Source: Saprospiraceae bacterium UBA2329 (GTDB lineage Bacteria > Bacteroidota > Bacteroidia > Chitinophagales > Saprospiraceae). From it: DNA of 64,000 nt. The DNA lies in NCBI GenBank assembly GCA_002344975.1, contig DDUV01000060.1, forward strand, positions 1 through 64,000, in the 5' to 3' direction. Positions within the stretch are counted from its first letter, which is position 1, and each line of letters opens with the position of its first letter. Positions 59,233 through 64,000 of this stretch are shown here, piece after piece. A model generated the notes under the pieces. The model was not told the DNA's origin. It ran no database searches and was given only the letters and a program-made list of their open reading frames with translations. The position numbers and the translations under genes were made by a program.

Positions 59233-60441
59233 TTACTCTTCAAATGCTCCAAAATCGAACAGCAGCGAGAAACGCAGCGTGTTGTCCAATGGGTTGCGTT
59301 GATTGGTAGTAGGTATCAGGTAAGAGAAGTTCAAGCCAAATACATTGTACTTGAGGCCCAAACCTGCGGTGAGAAACTTGCGCCCGCCTTTCTGCGAGTG
59401 TTCTGAGTAGTAACCGGCCCGCACAGCAAACTGCTTGTCGTACCAGTATTCTACACCGAAAGAATACATCAATTCTTTGATCTCCTCACTAAAACCCTCC
59501 GGCGCATCGCCAAAAGAGGAGAAGATGGCGCTGATGGGCGATTGTGCTTTGTAATCAGGTACGCCATCCGTGGGGCTGGTATCGCAATCGGGGCCTTGGC
59601 AGGGCGTCGGCACCAGCAGTTTGTTCACATCGGCGGCAAAAGTAATGCGGTTGAAGTCGTTGATGTCTATGTTCCAGGCAGCGCCAAGACCAAAGTTGGC
59701 AGGCAGAAAATCTTTTGTAAGCGACTTGGTATAAGATATTTTGGAACCAATATTGGAGATGGCCAAACCTACCATCAAATCGGAATTCATGGACTTCATT
59801 TCGATGGGCGTGTTGTAGGTCAGCGAGAAGTCGGCTGCTCCTGCCACGCCTGGTTCAATCACCTCTCCGCTCACAATCTGGCCGGCTGCGAGGTTGGAAA
59901 AGATGAATTTGGCACTCACCGAGGCGCTGAACTTGTCGGCCAATTTGCGCGCATAAGCTGCCGTAACCTCAAATTCATTGGGGCGGCCCGTTACTAAAGG
60001 CTCCCCGTTCACGTCGGTAAACGGAATATCGCCCAGCGAGAAGTAGCGCAAGCCGAAGCCGAGGGTTTGCAGGTCATCCAATTTGTGGTAACCCGTCAGA
60101 TAGGCAAGGTAAACGTCATTCAGTCCCAGTGCGCGCAGCCAGGGAGTGTAGGTGGCGGATACCGCTGTTTTTTGATCGGCGAAAGCCAATTTGGAAGGGT
60201 TGAAGTGAATCGCATTCGGATCGGGCGACAAACCGATGCCCACATCGCCCATAGCGCCGGAGCGGGCGTCGGCCACGATGCGCAAAAAGGGCACCGCCGT
60301 CAATACCGTATTGACACAGGGAGATCCGTCAAGGTTGTAGAATTTCCCGTCCGGGCCTTTTATACACTGTGCTTCGGCCGTTTGAACCGATCCGATGAGC
60401 AGCATCAAAATCGCCGCAATGGTAAACAGTTGATATTTCAT
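59233..60441 (-). CDS. porV: Type IX secretion outer-membrane protein PorV
   Basis: A 402-residue barrel protein of the FadL-like PorV family. Signal peptide KYQLFTIAAILMLLIGSVQT; then VLTAVPFLRIVADARSGAMG, which is the PorV opening, DVGIGLSPDPNAIHFNPSKL and AGYYSEHSQKGGRKFLTAGL. PorV receives cargo from the translocon and hands it to the sortase PorU. It lies 81 bp downstream of porU on the same strand and has its own promoter box. Confidence 0.93.
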   Translation of the reverse strand: MKYQLFTIAAILMLLIGSVQTAEAQCIKGPDGKFYNLDGSPCVNTVLTAVPFLRIVADARSGAMGDVGIGLSPDPNAIHFNPSKLAFADQKTAVSATYTPWLRALGLNDVYLAYLTGYHKLDDLQTLGFGLRYFSLGDIPFTDVNGEPLVTGRPNEFEVTAAYARKLADKFSASVSAKFIFSNLAAGQIVSGEVIEPGVAGAADFSLTYNTPIEMKSMNSDLMVGLAISNIGSKISYTKSLTKDFLPANFGLGAAWNIDINDFNRITFAADVNKLLVPTPCQGPDCDTSPTDGVPDYKAQSPISAIFSSFGDAPEGFSEEIKELMYSFGVEYWYDKQFAVRAGYYSEHSQKGGRKFLTAGLGLKYNVFGLNFSYLIPTTNQRNPLDNTLRFSLLFDFGAFEE

Positions 60442-60469
60442 GAGAAGTTATTGAGTTTGAAAAATCGTG

Positions 60470-60477
60470 CAAATATA
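60470..60477 (-). promoter_or_regulatory. TAnnTTTG -7 box (TATATTTG) of porV
   Basis: TATATTTG on the minus strand, 29 bp before the porV ATG, in the porU-porV spacer. Confidence 0.6.
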
Positions 60478-60522
60478 GAGCAAAAACCTTGCCACTCCCA
60501 AACAGACGCAAAAAAGCCGTTC

Positions 60523-63500
60523 TTATTTCAGGATAACTAATTTTTCAAATCCGCTCTCGCCGCTGAGTACTGTGCTGCCTGTGGACACGCTGCGCACCCG
60601 CACTTTGTACAGATAAACGCCCCGCGCCAGCCGGTCGCCGTATTCGTCGCGGCCGTCCCAGCGGATGCAGTCGTCCAAACGCAAAGCGCCGTCGCCCATC
60701 ACGCGCTCTTCCAGGGTTTTGACCAAGCGCCCCGATACGGTAAAAATTTGTACCAATACGTCCATTTCCTGCCCGGCCAAGTTGTGATCAAACTGGAAAC
60801 AGGTGAAATCGGTGAAGGGGTTGGGATAATTGAGTACGCGTTGCAAGGCGATCTCGGCTGAATTGGCCACCACAAATTCCGTGTAGCCCTCTGCCGGATT
60901 ATTGGCCACATCCCAGGCTTTCACCCTGATTTTGTAGCGCCCTTCTTTGAGGCTGTACAGCGGATAACGTACTTTTCCTTTGGTGTAATCATCGAGATCG
61001 GCTTCGTAGAAATCGTTGAGCAACAGTGTATTTTGGGTATCTTCATCCAATACGCCTTCCAAATCGTGGCCGATGCTGTTGCCCGATACATTGATGCCGT
61101 TTTCGTCTTCCAGATGCACCAATAAAACAGGATTCGAGTTGGTAATACTTCCAAAAACAAAGCCGTCGGAATTCATAAACACGTCCACATTGGGGCCTTT
61201 GTTGTCGGTCAGTGCATTGGGGTCGGTGCCTCCCACTACAATGCGGTTGTAATTGCCGGCAGCATCCACCGCCTTGTCGGGGTCGAAGGCGTAATAGCCG
61301 ATTTTTCCGGTACCAAAACGATAATCAATGTCTTTAGGCGCTACAAAAGTGAAGCGAAAAGTACCTGCACTCACCGTAGCGCGCCCTTTGAACAAGGTAT
61401 TCCGCCGCACCGAAAACGGATATGGAAAGCTGGTGGGGTCTTGGCCCAGTGTACTCAGATTCAGTGCCTTATCAAAAACGGTGGGCAAAACAGCGCCATT
61501 GAACTGCGTCATCACCTGCCCGTTCAAATCCCGAACTTCGCCCTCAATGGTCACTTTTTGGAGCGCCCGGATGGTGTCGGAAGACGTGGAGCTGACATCC
61601 TGCGTATTGATTTTGGTGGTAAGCACCTGGTATTCAGGAATTTTTAATTTTAAAGCGGGATCCCCAATCAGTGAAAATTTGCGGGAATTGGCCAGCACGG
61701 AAACATCGGCCGTAAAGGCATTTTTGGCTCTGCGCAATGCCTCACCGATGGTGGGAAAGCCGCCGTCCTGCCGGTTGATGAGTTGCCGGAGGGCCTCTTC
61801 GCTGAGTTCCCGATTGTAATTGGCAAACACGGCGCGGGTGGTAGAAAACAGCGCAATGGCGCCCCCGTTTTCATTGAGAAAGGCTTCTTCGCCCGCCGTC
61901 ACAAAAGCCGGGTCGTCAAATCCTCCAAAGGTACAAGTGGCCGTAATGAGCAGCGGCATGTTGTCCATATTTCTCCAGGAGAGGATATCGCTGATGGTCA
62001 TAATGCGCTCCTGTGCCAAGCCTTTGGGGCCGCCGTGCCCGAAATAAGTGAGGGCCAACACGCCTCGAAACATAGCGCGATTGATGGCCTCGTTCACTTC
62101 GGGATAGAACGCGCCGGCAGGCGTAGAGCGCTGCTGATAGGCATCCAAAAAAACCTTGTCAATATTGAACGACGGGGAAAGTCCTTCAATAATATCGGCC
62201 ACCTGATTGGCGTCGCGCGTGTGGGTGTTTCCATCCTCATCGTCGCCTACGAAGACTAAGCGATTGCGCCAGTCGCCGAAAGTGTTGCTGTTGTTGTCGT
62301 AGTGCATGATTTTGCGCACCGCCACAGCCGCTTGTTGCGCGGTATTCACCGTAAGGCGGCCCACGGCAATGTTCATTTGCCCGCCCAAAATGTTGTTGGG
62401 ATTGGTGCCGGTGAGTAGCCCGAAATAATCATCTACGGGGTGTGTATTGAGCGGATTGAGGCCGTCTCTTTGAAATGTGGGAATAAAATGATTGCCCAGT
62501 CCGTAAGCATTATTGTAATCAAAGGAAGCATCGCCGAACAACAGCAGGTAGCGAAAACGCGGGTTGCGCTCGTACAGCATTTTGGCAAAATCGCGGATGG
62601 CGGTGGGATCCTGCCGACCGGAGGAAAACTCGTTGTACAAAGAGTCTATGCGCACCAGTGCCACAGAGAAGTCGTTGTAGGTGATTCTGTGTTGCGCCAA
62701 TTGTTGCGCCTCGGCAGTGAAATCGGGGTGATACAGGATCACCATATCTATATGGTCTAAACCGTGGTAGTTTTGATTGCCGATTTTGCCCACAGCTTCC
62801 GGTGTGAGAAAGCCCGATTCAGCATCGAAGGCTATGAACTGGCGCAGCGCCTGGCCGGCAGCGCTGAAACTGAGTTGTGCGCCGTTCAGATTGGCGGCTT
62901 GCACTTTGGGGCGCAGCGGGTCGCTGATGTCCCACACCCGAATGCGGGAAGACGCGCCATCTATTTGGTAGGTTGCCGATGCCTGAGTAAGCGCTGCGAG
63001 ACTGCGGAAGTGCATCTGTGAGCTGCTCATGGTCAGAGCACGGCGGGCATTGATTTGTATCCAATCCAACCAGCCCTCGCTTTCGTCGGCAGCACCGCCG
63101 GGATAAGGGTATCTAAGAGTCAGGTTGATATCGCCGCCGCTCAATACGGGGTTGACTTGCAGGCGGGCGATGCGCGCATATTCGGTGATGTTGTCGTTGA
63201 CGCCGCTGAGTATGACGCTGCCTACCGAGTTGCTTTGAAAGGTTTGGCCTCCGATTTCTATTTCAAATCTGGAGCTGCGGCCTGCCCTCAGTGCCATCTC
63301 AGCCTCCAAACGCACCGCCTCTCCTGTTAGATTGGGCATGGAGAACAAGCGGTTATAGGCTTTCTCCCGCTGGTTTTTGAACTTCTCGCCAAACCATTTC
63401 AAACCGGAGCCGGTGGCTTTGCCCTGCCATTCGTGCAACAGGTTTTTGCGGTCTTCTTCAAAGCGGGCGTAATCGTCAAAAGTGGTAATAGTAATAACTC

Positions 63501-64000
63501 CCGAACCGAGCGAAGCCTGATTGGCTGCTCTGGCGCCGTTTTGTGTGCCTATTTTGATAAAATAGTAGTTCTTGTTGTCAAACACATTCTTCTCCAGGTC
63601 GAACTTGTTTTCCGCAGCATTATATACCCACCTGTCGGGACCTTGAGCATAAAACAGGATGAAGTCATTGGCATCAAAACGCCCGTCTTCCTCGCCCGAC
63701 ACTATGATGTGATTTTCCACTAAGTCGTCGGAGCGGTCGGCGCCCGCAAATTGCGGCAACATCCCTCCGCCATTGCCGTAAATGCTGATTTTGCGAGGAT
63801 CGAGGTTGTCGGTATTGATGCCCAGACTTCTCAAAAAGGACTGAGAAATGCGATGCACCCCGTCCTGAGTGACTGCAATTTTATAAATATCGCCATTGGC
63901 CAGGGCGGAGCGATCTGTTCCGGCCGGGTCTCTGAACTCAACCATATTGGAGGGGCGATGCTCTACTTGCAGCGTGAAAGACACCAACCGCTCCCACCTG
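60523..64000 (-). CDS. porU: Type IX secretion sortase PorU (5' end outside window)
   Basis: At least 1154 residues; the frame runs out of the window at the 5' side without a proper start, so the true N-terminus with its signal peptide is missing. The gingipain-like C25 protease domain holds the histidine in LTYFGHGGPKG (codon at 62035-62037) and the catalytic cysteine in ITATCTFGGFDDP (61933-61935). The C-terminus is an Ig-like region and a sorting-domain-like end (NYPNPFTDFTCFQF to GFEKLVILK). PorU cuts cargo C-terminal domains at the cell surface and attaches A-LPS. It precedes porV. Confidence 0.93.
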   Translation of the reverse strand, partial: RWERLVSFTLQVEHRPSNMVEFRDPAGTDRSALANGDIYKIAVTQDGVHRISQSFLRSLGINTDNLDPRKISIYGNGGGMLPQFAGADRSDDLVENHIIVSGEEDGRFDANDFILFYAQGPDRWVYNAAENKFDLEKNVFDNKNYYFIKIGTQNGARAANQASLGSGVITITTFDDYARFEEDRKNLLHEWQGKATGSGLKWFGEKFKNQREKAYNRLFSMPNLTGEAVRLEAEMALRAGRSSRFEIEIGGQTFQSNSVGSVILSGVNDNITEYARIARLQVNPVLSGGDINLTLRYPYPGGAADESEGWLDWIQINARRALTMSSSQMHFRSLAALTQASATYQIDGASSRIRVWDISDPLRPKVQAANLNGAQLSFSAAGQALRQFIAFDAESGFLTPEAVGKIGNQNYHGLDHIDMVILYHPDFTAEAQQLAQHRITYNDFSVALVRIDSLYNEFSSGRQDPTAIRDFAKMLYERNPRFRYLLLFGDASFDYNNAYGLGNHFIPTFQRDGLNPLNTHPVDDYFGLLTGTNPNNILGGQMNIAVGRLTVNTAQQAAVAVRKIMHYDNNSNTFGDWRNRLVFVGDDEDGNTHTRDANQVADIIEGLSPSFNIDKVFLDAYQQRSTPAGAFYPEVNEAINRAMFRGVLALTYFGHGGPKGLAQERIMTISDILSWRNMDNMPLLITATCTFGGFDDPAFVTAGEEAFLNENGGAIALFSTTRAVFANYNRELSEEALRQLINRQDGGFPTIGEALRRAKNAFTADVSVLANSRKFSLIGDPALKLKIPEYQVLTTKINTQDVSSTSSDTIRALQKVTIEGEVRDLNGQVMTQFNGAVLPTVFDKALNLSTLGQDPTSFPYPFSVRRNTLFKGRATVSAGTFRFTFVAPKDIDYRFGTGKIGYYAFDPDKAVDAAGNYNRIVVGGTDPNALTDNKGPNVDVFMNSDGFVFGSITNSNPVLLVHLEDENGINVSGNSIGHDLEGVLDEDTQNTLLLNDFYEADLDDYTKGKVRYPLYSLKEGRYKIRVKAWDVANNPAEGYTEFVVANSAEIALQRVLNYPNPFTDFTCFQFDHNLAGQEMDVLVQIFTVSGRLVKTLEERVMGDGALRLDDCIRWDGRDEYGDRLARGVYLYKVRVRSVSTGSTVLSGESGFEKLVILK

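Noticed and set aside
1..64000. tRNA genes
   Set aside because: I looked for T-loop GGTTCGAATCC-type text with acceptor pairs and saw none; a covariance search would settle it.

Overview
The window is a chromosomal piece of a Bacteroidota genome, most likely from the Saprospiria (Lewinella/Haliscomenobacter-like) side of the phylum. The evidence is the type IX secretion genes porU and porV, a secreted protein with a type IX C-terminal sorting domain, families common in Bacteroidota (DUF6089, DUF6580, DUF5522, head-GIN), the fabH-efp-accB-accC order, and about fifteen upstream boxes of the form TAnnTTTG, the Bacteroidota sigma factor -7 element. The dockerin-ended adhesin-like protein points to Saprospiria by family knowledge only.

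Layout. 1-1.4 kb: accessory DNA with a long AT-rich palindrome, a gene relic, a DUF4240 protein and a frameshifted toxin-like domain. 1.4-9.7 kb: methyltransferase, GT-C glycosyltransferase with TPRs, aminotransferase, Na+/solute symporter, phenylacetate-CoA ligase-like enzyme. 9.6-10.8 kb: AT-rich islet with an antitoxin-like gene and a XisH-XisI pair. 10.8-16.1 kb: fatty-acid and translation block (fabH, efp, accB, accC) ending in an MsbA-like exporter. 16.3-22.6 kb: exported proteins, a YkuK RNase H-like protein and a 1302-residue HYR/dockerin protein. 23.2-27.9 kb: TPMT-type methyltransferase, then a tight operon of LuxR-type regulator, WbqC-like protein, dynamin-like GTPase and DUF3137 membrane protein. 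27.9-28.5 kb: decayed Rpn nuclease and an unassigned structured RNA with its own promoter and terminator. 28.5-38.2 kb: TrkH/TrkA, tyrosine phosphatase, RlmK-like methyltransferase, RNase P RNA, UspA, META lipoprotein, formate-THF ligase, SDR.

38.2-43.9 kb: an untracked 52-residue membrane protein, DUF937 protein, CheY-like receiver, acetyl-CoA synthetase and propionyl-CoA synthetase-like enzyme. 44-52.4 kb: type IX cargo, NhaC-type antiporter with an extra exported domain, DUF5522, DUF6580, DUF6089, subtilase. 52.4-58.8 kb: DUF58, YbaK, MOSC, lptE, sigma-54 activator, a DNA adenine methylase sitting between the activator and miaB, and miaB. 58.8-64 kb: zinc-ribbon protein, porV and porU; porU runs off the right edge.

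Physiology suggested by the genes: acyl-CoA entry (acs, prpE, paaK-like), type II fatty-acid synthesis, C1-folate supply, K+/Na+ homeostasis, LPS export, and type IX secretion of cell-surface proteins. The intergenic DNA is rich in several small repeat families (palindromes, 14-bp minisatellites, and a CTGCGCAGTTTATCTGC family), the most unusual large-scale property of the window. No tRNA gene, CRISPR array or complete insertion sequence was seen.
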